Below are positions 6,998 to 12,042 of a DNA stretch of 12,042 nt, one piece after another. The stretch spans positions 1-12,042 of the forward strand of contig CASDHD010000030.1 of assembly GCA_949280095.1 (NCBI GenBank). Direction: 5' to 3'. The notes beneath the pieces were generated by a model. It had not been told where the DNA came from. It saw nothing but the letters and a program-made list of their open reading frames with translations, and did no database searches. Both the position numbers and the translations under genes were made by a program. The stretch is from an uncultured Bacilli bacterium (GTDB lineage Bacteria > Bacillota_I > Bacilli_A > RF39 > UBA660). Every line of letters begins with the position of its first letter. Within the stretch, counting starts at the first letter, position 1.

Positions 6998-7038
6998 CAC
7001 TAAAATTCTAATAATAAAATGAGAGAATTGTTTTAGTG
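6998..7038. repeat. Inverted repeat in the leader of the HTH gene (operator or RNA hairpin)
   Basis: Perfect 8-base arms CACTAAAA (6998-7005) and TTTTAGTG (7031-7038) are 33 bases apart centre to centre, about three helix turns. Inner matches TTCT (7006-7009) and AGAA (7024-7027) extend the symmetry imperfectly. It starts at the predicted transcription start and ends 7 bases before the ATG at 7046. It could be an operator for the HTH protein, or in RNA pair with the weak ribosome site. Confidence 0.45.
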
Positions 7039-7045
7039 AGAAAAT

Positions 7046-7309
7046 ATGAGAAGAAAATACAATTTAAAAATAGATATAAAAAGAAATATTTGCCAAAATA
7101 TGAAAATTGCAAAAAAAATATGTGGCTATAGTGTAGATAAGGCTTCCGAACTGTTAGATATTACAAATGAGCATCTTAAAAGAATTGAGGCACCTAATGT
7201 ACCGAATTACATTTCGTTTGAGCTTCTTTATATTGCTATGAATGTTTATAAGAAAGATGCAAATTTTTTCTTTAGCGACCCAAAAGAAAATGAAAAATTC
7301 TTGAAATAG
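7046..7309 (+). CDS. Small XRE-type helix-turn-helix regulator (possible VanU-like protein)
   Basis: An 87-residue protein consisting of a basic N-terminus (MRRKYNLKIDIKR) and a single Cro/CI-type HTH at about residues 14-75. The pattern MKIAKKICGYSVDKASELLD, then ITNEHLKRIE, then LYIAMNVYKKDANFFF is the usual five-helix arrangement. The ribosome site is weak (GTGAG, 7036-7040) and lies in an inverted repeat. vanG operons often carry a small HTH gene, vanU, upstream of vanR in the same direction. Here the HTH gene is divergent and separated from vanR by an unknown gene, so equivalence is only a possibility. It may equally regulate itself and its 72-residue neighbour. The HTH assignment is fairly sure, the target is unknown. 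Confidence 0.75.
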   Translation: MRRKYNLKIDIKRNICQNMKIAKKICGYSVDKASELLDITNEHLKRIEAPNVPNYISFELLYIAMNVYKKDANFFFSDPKENEKFLK

Positions 7310-7340
7310 AACTAATAACAGTAAAGAATTTTTGTTTATA
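7293..7340 (+). terminator. Weak terminator candidate after the HTH gene
   Basis: Perfect 10-base arms AAAAATTCTT (7293-7302) and AAGAATTTTT (7324-7333) enclose a 21-base loop containing the stop codon of the HTH gene. The run of T lies in the right arm and continues as GTTTATA. The stem is AT-only apart from one pair, so termination would be modest. The rest of the gap to 7491 has no gene I can support. Confidence 0.35.
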
Positions 7341-7491
7341 ACTACTGCCTCCTACTTTTAAAACCCCCTGATATATGAAACTTGTTGATTTTATAAGCAA
7401 GATTGTTGTAGTAAGGCGCTACTAACTTTGATAACAATTGGCTATTATAATGAAAAAAGTAAATGATACAATCCTTTCGACAAAACAAGAC

Positions 7492-7517
7492 AAAAAAAGA
7501 ATCTATCACTAGACTCT
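7492..7517 (-). terminator. Rho-independent terminator of the GH31 gene
   Basis: On the minus strand AGAGTCTA (7510-7517), loop GTGA (7506-7509) and TAGATTCT (7498-7505) form an 8-pair stem with one G-U pair, followed by six T (7492-7497). The stem begins within the TAG stop codon of the glycosidase gene, so the gene and terminator are tightly packed. Confidence 0.8.
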
Positions 7518-9918
7518 AAATTTCTTTAATATATTCAAGTAGTTTTAAGAACATGTGGATAAATACTACATCTACTCCATCAGCTTTTAACTTGCGTAAT
7601 TGAATTCTTTTTTTCTTGATATCTACTTCACTAAAGAAGATATTTGCAATTTTATCCTTTAATTTTGTTTCTATTTTTAAGTCACTAATGATGGAATCTA
7701 CTTCTTCGTTAATAATACGAGATGCATCAATCTCAATATTTTTACCTTTACAGTTTATTGTTAATTGACTTGCTGTTGGCACATCTTTGACTTCTACAAT
7801 AAAGTCATTATCTTCTAGATAATTGTTGGTAACTACAACATCTTTTCCAATATAAGTTATAACATCATCAGCTTCTCTTGTGTTTCGGAACCTAATTTTA
7901 TAATCTCTTTTTTCAGGGATAATACCTGTCTTTCCTTCTACGGGGCGAATAATTAAAGTGTAATTATCTTGTAAATAATTGTAATCAATATGTGTCATAA
8001 TGTAATAGCCGTCTTCAAAAAGAGAAGAATAACCATCATCTTCATAAAGTTTATAAGTATTACTTTTACCTGGGAATACATGAATTTCCATCTTTTTTGG
8101 TGGATTAGTAACATTGATATTTTCTTCTAATTCAGCAAGAGGAATAATGCCTCCCGCACGAACAAAAACAGGATAGTCTTCATCTTTATAAAAGGTAACA
8201 TAACGTTTATTTCCTGGAAATTTCTTTCCAGTATTGAAATCGTACCATATACCATTAGGTAAAAATATTTTTTCAACAGCTCGATTCATGACCATATCTT
8301 TTTTTACTGTAATAGGTGCTACAAATAACTCCCCACCAAAGTAATATTCATTTTTATAAAGTGGTTCGTCGAATATTTCAGGATTTTGGTAGTACAAAGG
8401 TTGTATTAAAGGAAGACCCGTTTTATGATACTTATATGCTTCATTATATAAATAAGGTATTAAACGGTGTCTTAAGGTACAATAGTCACGTACAATGTTT
8501 AAAGTTTTTACATCCCAACGCCATGGTTCTCTTTTATAGTAGTGACCGTGTTTTGCACTAAAACGGAAGATAGGTGAAAAAGTAGCAAGTTGTACATATC
8601 GTAGATAAAGTTCACTATCTTCTATTCCGTCTTGATATCCTCCTACATCATGACTCCACCAAGAAACTCCTATGTTACTAGCATTTGAGTTAAAGAAAGG
8701 TAAATACTTTAAAGTGTCCCAACTTACAGTGGTTTTTCCAGAATAATGGATAGGTGTACGATGGGACGCAACCATACTATTTCTAGAAAGTAACATACCA
8801 CGCATACTGGCATATTTTTTGTAGTCATTAAAATGATAATAATTTAAGGCTCTTAACGTTTCCATATCTTTTTTATTGTAATAGTCAACAAAGTAAAAAT
8901 CAATTCCTATTTCATTTAAAGGATTGATGAGTTCATGAAAGTATTCCATTAAAATATTGGTATCAAAAACATTAAAGGGTAAGTTTTTGTCTTCCTCTAA
9001 ATTAAGATGCGTTTTAATATTGTAATAGCCTGGTTCCCTTTTACTTATTCCTTCACTTGGGTCAATAGTAAGACCTACTCTTACACCACGTTCATGCATA
9101 TATTGTACAAATTTATCAGGTTCTGGAAATAAGGATTTGTTAAATGTATATCCCGTTTTGGGCAAATCAGTTTTAACATGCCAATTATCTCCAAGGAGTA
9201 AAACGGAATAAGGAATACGATTACGAGCAAAGTTACCAAGTAATTTTTTTATATCTTCAAAACTATAAATTTCGTCTTTATTCCACCATATCCCAAGAGC
9301 ATATCGAGGTATTAAATTAGGTTTTCCTGTTAACATAAAGTAATCTCTTAAACATAGCCCAAAGTCTCTTCGATAGATGAAAAGGTACATATCTACTCTT
9401 TTTTTGGTTGGTGGAACAAGGCTTCCATCTTCTTTTAATAAAAGCGAATCGCCATCATCAATTGATGCAAATCCATCCGTTGAATAAAGTCCTTTTGAAA
9501 GAATTGTTTTAGTACTGTTTTCTTCAAAATTACTAGCAGTTCCTTTAAAATTTCTCGCTTCTGGGTGATTAAAATACCAAATTTTATCGGTATTTTGTAG
9601 AACAACTTTCAAATTAGAATCTGGAGCAATCTTGCTTCCTACAAATGGTTTTTCTTTGACATACATTAATTTAAAATATTTTGTTGAAATTTCTAAATAT
9701 TTTTTGTCTTCTTTAACAACATATTCAGGGACAGGAAAAGAACGGTTAATAACTCTTTCCGTTAAACCATCATAAAATTCACCTTCTTCACTATATTCAA
9801 AACGAATTAATCGTTCTGTTAATATCGTGATACGAAAGTTTTGTCCTTGGAACAAAGCTTTATCAGAAGCCTTTGCATTATTGTAGTCCATTTTAAAATG
9901 TGTATCTAATTCCGCCAC
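7516..9918 (-). CDS. GH31 family alpha-glycosidase, cytoplasmic
   Basis: About 800 residues with the GH31 order: N-terminal beta domain to about 195, TIM barrel (about 205-510) and C-terminal beta domains. The nucleophile is probably Asp348 in FYFVDYYNK and the acid/base Asp404 in VSWDTL, followed by WWSHDVGGY (423-431). Numbering counts from a GTG at 9927. That GTG overlaps the ribosome site AGAGGG (9927-9932), whereas the GTG at 9916-9918 lies 8 bases after it, so I use 9918 (subtract 3 from residue numbers). GH31 members hydrolyse alpha-glucosides or alpha-xylosides with retention; the substrate cannot be read here. No signal peptide, so it acts on imported oligosaccharides. No transporter lies beside it. 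After about residue 740 a lysine-rich, helix-forming tail of about 60 residues appears to be an addition to the usual fold. Confidence 0.92.
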   Translation of the reverse strand: MAELDTHFKMDYNNAKASDKALFQGQNFRITILTERLIRFEYSEEGEFYDGLTERVINRSFPVPEYVVKEDKKYLEISTKYFKLMYVKEKPFVGSKIAPDSNLKVVLQNTDKIWYFNHPEARNFKGTASNFEENSTKTILSKGLYSTDGFASIDDGDSLLLKEDGSLVPPTKKRVDMYLFIYRRDFGLCLRDYFMLTGKPNLIPRYALGIWWNKDEIYSFEDIKKLLGNFARNRIPYSVLLLGDNWHVKTDLPKTGYTFNKSLFPEPDKFVQYMHERGVRVGLTIDPSEGISKREPGYYNIKTHLNLEEDKNLPFNVFDTNILMEYFHELINPLNEIGIDFYFVDYYNKKDMETLRALNYYHFNDYKKYASMRGMLLSRNSMVASHRTPIHYSGKTTVSWDTLKYLPFFNSNASNIGVSWWSHDVGGYQDGIEDSELYLRYVQLATFSPIFRFSAKHGHYYKREPWRWDVKTLNIVRDYCTLRHRLIPYLYNEAYKYHKTGLPLIQPLYYQNPEIFDEPLYKNEYYFGGELFVAPITVKKDMVMNRAVEKIFLPNGIWYDFNTGKKFPGNKRYVTFYKDEDYPVFVRAGGIIPLAELEENINVTNPPKKMEIHVFPGKSNTYKLYEDDGYSSLFEDGYYIMTHIDYNYLQDNYTLIIRPVEGKTGIIPEKRDYKIRFRNTREADDVITYIGKDVVVTNNYLEDNDFIVEVKDVPTASQLTINCKGKNIEIDASRIINEEVDSIISDLKIETKLKDKIANIFFSEVDIKKKRIQLRKLKADGVDVVFIHMFLKLLEYIKEI

Positions 9919-9942
9919 TTGTAACACCCTCTATTCTTTTTT

Positions 9943-9971
9943 ATTTTATCATAAAAAAATGCACAAAACAA
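9943..9971 (-). promoter_or_regulatory. Promoter of the GH31 gene
   Basis: On the minus strand TTGTTT (9966-9971) and TAAAAT (9943-9948) are separated by exactly 17 bases. TGA directly precedes the -10, making an extended TGnTAAAAT. The leader is about 18 bases to the GTG at 9918. No CRE-like palindrome for catabolite control is evident. Confidence 0.55.
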
Positions 9972-9989
9972 CTAAGCTTTTGTTATAAT
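9960..9989 (+). promoter_or_regulatory. Promoter of the radical SAM gene
   Basis: A TATAAT box (9984-9989) lies 38 bases before the ATG on the plus strand. The best -35 is a poor TGCACA (9960-9965) at 18-base spacing. It overlaps the -35 of the divergent GH31 promoter. Confidence 0.45.
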
Positions 9990-10027
9990 AGTAACGATTA
10001 AAACAATTGAAGTAAGGAAGAAAAAAT

Positions 10028-10954
10028 ATGTTTAAATATTCATTAGATAATAAACGTTATCACACACTCAATTACTATTATCAAACTTTATTTCACCATA
10101 AAGTATTTAAAGTAAGTTTAAATGCCAACTTTTCTTGCCCAAATTTAAAAAATGGCAATGGTTGTATTTTTTGTTTACATGGTAGTAATTCATATGATGT
10201 AGAACATAACAATGATTTGGTACGTCAGTTTAATGAAGTGAAACATGTATTAGAGCATAAGTGGCCGAATGGGTATTATATTGGATACTTTCAAGCAAAT
10301 ACAAATACTTATGCACCAGTATCGATTTTAAAAGAAAAATTCGAAAAAGTTTTAAGTTTAAAGAATGTCGTAGGGCTTTCTATTGCGACTAGAAGTGATG
10401 CGATTTCAAAGGAATGTTACGATTATTTAGAGGAATTAAATAAAAAAACATTTTTAACTGTAGAGTTAGGTTTGCAATCCTGTAACGAAAAAACTTTAAA
10501 GTTCATAAAACGTGGACATGATTTGCAAAACTTCATAGATGCTGTTGCAAACTTAAAAAAAAGAAAAATTAAAGTGGTTGTCCATATTATCAATGGCCTT
10601 CCTTATGAGACTAAGGAGGATATGATTAATACTGCAAAGTTTTTAAATACATTAGATATTGATGGCGTAAAAATTCATATGCTCCATATTTTAAAAGGAA
10701 CGGAACTAGAAATGATATATAAAAAGAAACCTTTTCCAATTTTAACAAAAGAGGAATACATTGATATTGTTATCGAACAACTGGAACATTTAAAAGAAAC
10801 AATTGTAATTCATCGTATTACTGGAGACCCTGATGTAAAAGATTTAGTTGCACCTACTTGGCTTGTAAAAAAGTTTTGTGTTTTAAATGATATTGATAAA
10901 GAAATGGTGAAACGTGATGTGTACCAAGGCGATCGAGTAGAGAAAAATATGTAA
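10028..10954 (+). CDS. Radical SAM protein, YhcC/TIGR01212 family
   Basis: A 308-residue radical SAM enzyme. The iron-sulfur cysteines are Cys37, Cys46 and Cys49 (CPNLKNGNGCIFC). The wide first spacing, unlike the classical CxxxCxxC, together with the preceding FKVSLNANFSCPN is characteristic of the TIGR01212/YhcC group, related to Elp3-type domains. Other landmarks are YFQANTNTYAP (87-97), GLSIATRSDAI (116-126), TVELGLQS (144-151), HIINGLPYET (186-195) and a C-terminal ITGDPD (264-269). The reaction of this family is not established to my knowledge; tRNA or rRNA modification is often supposed. The ATG follows AAGGAAG (10014-10020) by 7 bases. It is monocistronic, divergent from the GH31 gene and convergent with the next gene, so context gives no functional clue. 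Confidence 0.88.
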   Translation: MFKYSLDNKRYHTLNYYYQTLFHHKVFKVSLNANFSCPNLKNGNGCIFCLHGSNSYDVEHNNDLVRQFNEVKHVLEHKWPNGYYIGYFQANTNTYAPVSILKEKFEKVLSLKNVVGLSIATRSDAISKECYDYLEELNKKTFLTVELGLQSCNEKTLKFIKRGHDLQNFIDAVANLKKRKIKVVVHIINGLPYETKEDMINTAKFLNTLDIDGVKIHMLHILKGTELEMIYKKKPFPILTKEEYIDIVIEQLEHLKETIVIHRITGDPDVKDLVAPTWLVKKFCVLNDIDKEMVKRDVYQGDRVEKNM

Positions 10955-10972
10955 AGACTATACGAGGCATAG

Positions 10973-11005
10973 AAAAAAAGAAAAACACCAAGTTGTGTCT
11001 TTCTT
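10973..11005 (-). terminator. Rho-independent terminator of the SUMF1-like gene
   Basis: On the minus strand AAGAAAGACAC (10995-11005) pairs with GTGTTTTTCTT (10978-10988) over 11 pairs with one G-U, loop AACTTG, and a T run follows (10973-10977). On the plus strand the G-U becomes an A-C mismatch and an A-run follows, so it serves the minus-strand gene rather than the convergent radical SAM gene. Confidence 0.75.
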
Positions 11006-11012
11006 AAAAAGA

Positions 11013-12042
11013 TTATATAGTTAATGTAATACGGAACCCGTTGTATGGATGTGGATGACCTGCATCACTATAAAAGGATAAAACCCCAGTTTCTATTCCT
11101 TCCATATATAAACCACCACGTCGGAACCACGGAAATTGTGTATCGATAAAATAACCTGTATCACTATACCACGATCCTACTTGAAAAGTTGAACTTCCAT
11201 AGGTAGCATTTGCGAATGGTCCAAATTCGCTCGTTCCATCTCCTAGTATTCTTCGATTATATGTTGTTCGGCTAGTACTATAGGTATAAACATCATAGTG
11301 TCTTTCATTTGGAAAATCAATTCCTCCTGTAAAAGACCCTCCTGCTCCATATAAACCATTAAACCCTGAATGATAGGTACTATTTTTTCCTGATAATGGT
11401 GTGCTATTGGCCGAATCTAACATGACACCCATCACATATTCATTTGCACCTCCGCTCATATCATAGATTCCTGTATAATTTCCTGTTGTACTAGCAACTT
11501 GGCTTAAAACGTTTTTATAATTATAAGTATTTGTTCCATCGACTCCTAAAGAAGTACTTTCATAGATATTTCCTGCTATATTTGTTCCTGTATATCCTAT
11601 TGTTGGTTCATTTACTGCAGCATATCCTGTAATGTAAGCTGAGTTATTGTTGATTCTTACACTTTCACTACTTCCATATTTTGAGTGTTGTAAGTAGGCT
11701 ACTGCTCCCCACTCGGTATTCTTCATCATATGTGAGTCTAACTCTCGCATGTAATTGTAACTTGCTAGATAAGCATTAGCAGGTTGAATACTTCTCCATG
11801 AATATACATTTGGTTTGATTTGCACTTTGGTTGAATCACTACTATTTACTTGAGCACTAGCAGTTGTTGTTGCTCCTTTGTATCCTGTTTCAAATTTTCC
11901 TACCCATAAGCCGTTTGTTCCCATTGTGATGAATGCTGGTGGAGTCATATAGTCTCCTACTTTACAATTACCTGTTGCTCCACTTTCCATTGGGGTTGTA
12001 CATTCATTGGAGTTACTATCACTTGTATTTTCTATTCCAAAT
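11013..12042 (-). CDS. Partial surface protein with SUMF1/C-type-lectin-like fold
   Basis: The 3' part of a gene; the frame is open to the window edge, with FGIENTSDSNSECTTP preceding the first internal Met at 11990, so the true start lies outside. The visible 342 residues are rich in Ser, Thr, Asn, Gly and Tyr, as in exported proteins. Landmarks (counted from that Met) are GLWVGKFETGY (27-37), HMMKNTEWGAVAYLQHSKYG (87-106), GIYDMSGGANEYVMGV (174-189) and the ending WFRRGG...NGFRITL (288-323). These correspond to the core motifs of formylglycine-generating-enzyme-like folds (EWG, GN.xEW, RGG...GFR), but GANEYV lacks the usual Trp and the Cys pair of true FGE is not visible. Such proteins are, as I recall, common and multicopy in uncultured gut Firmicutes; their function is unknown. 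Catalysis is doubtful and binding or adhesion is more plausible. Confidence 0.7.
   Translation of the reverse strand, partial: FGIENTSDSNSNECTTPMESGATGNCKVGDYMTPPAFITMGTNGLWVGKFETGYKGATTTASAQVNSSDSTKVQIKPNVYSWRSIQPANAYLASYNYMRELDSHMMKNTEWGAVAYLQHSKYGSSESVRINNNSAYITGYAAVNEPTIGYTGTNIAGNIYESTSLGVDGTNTYNYKNVLSQVASTTGNYTGIYDMSGGANEYVMGVMLDSANSTPLSGKNSTYHSGFNGLYGAGGSFTGGIDFPNERHYDVYTYSTSRTTYNRRILGDGTSEFGPFANATYGSSTFQVGSWYSDTGYFIDTQFPWFRRGGLYMEGIETGVLSFYSDAGHPHPYNGFRITLTI

Noticed and set aside
7046..7309. Naming the HTH gene vanU.
   Set aside because: Orientation and separation from vanR differ from known vanG operons, and I cannot align it reliably to VanU without a search.
7446..7513. TATAAT at 7446-7451 on the plus strand followed by tiny ORFs (ATG at 7450, 20 codons; ATG at 7464, 18 codons).
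   Set aside because: No -35 at proper spacing, no ribosome site, and the ORFs run into the GH31 terminator; most likely chance.
11013..12042. Diversity-generating retroelement target, suggested by the C-type-lectin-like C-terminus.
   Set aside because: No reverse transcriptase or template repeat is visible, and the gene is followed directly by a terminator and a convergent gene.

Overview
The window is AT-rich Bacillota DNA using the standard code: TGA is a real stop, for example in the ATGA overlap between the ligase and the dipeptidase genes. Strong AGGAGG-type ribosome sites, a van two-component system closely resembling the enterococcal VanRS, and a surface protein of a type I associate with uncultured gut Firmicutes all suggest a low-GC gut member of the Bacilli or Clostridia. 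No transposase, integrase, tRNA, rRNA or CRISPR array is visible.

Bases 49-6551, minus strand, hold a compact vanG-type glycopeptide resistance cluster. Its order in the direction of transcription is vanR, vanS, vanW, vanG (D-Ala-D-Ser type ligase), vanXY (D,D-dipeptidase/carboxypeptidase), a stand-alone PLP racemase in the vanT position, and a membrane-anchored C39-like cysteine peptidase. VanRS would sense the drug. The racemase would supply D-Ser, VanG would join it to D-Ala, and VanXY would remove normal D-Ala-D-Ala termini. Two things differ from textbook vanG operons: the racemase lacks the membrane domain of VanT, and a translationally coupled C39-like peptidase closes the operon. A 104-base gap between vanS and vanW holds a candidate VanR-controlled promoter. 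It has three 11-base-spaced TTAAG half-sites running over the vanS stop codon, a TATAAT box without a -35, and a leader hairpin that abuts the vanW ribosome site.

Bases 6552-7515 carry a likely vanRS promoter, a 72-residue protein I do not recognise (minus), and a divergent 87-residue XRE-type helix-turn-helix protein (plus). The two small genes share overlapping promoters and a long inverted repeat. The HTH protein may be a relocated counterpart of VanU, but that is inference.

Bases 7492-9989 hold a cytoplasmic GH31 alpha-glycosidase (minus) with its own terminator and a promoter overlapping that of the divergent radical SAM gene. Bases 10028-10954 (plus) encode a YhcC/TIGR01212-type radical SAM protein. 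Bases 11013-12042 (minus) are the 3' part of a gene for a secreted-looking protein with a formylglycine-generating-enzyme/C-type-lectin-like fold, cut by the window edge.

No gene-free stretch exceeds 300 bases. The longest is 7310-7515 (206 bases), with only terminator-like hairpins and a TATAAT without a convincing -35. Bases 1-48 are the start of whatever follows the C39-like gene.
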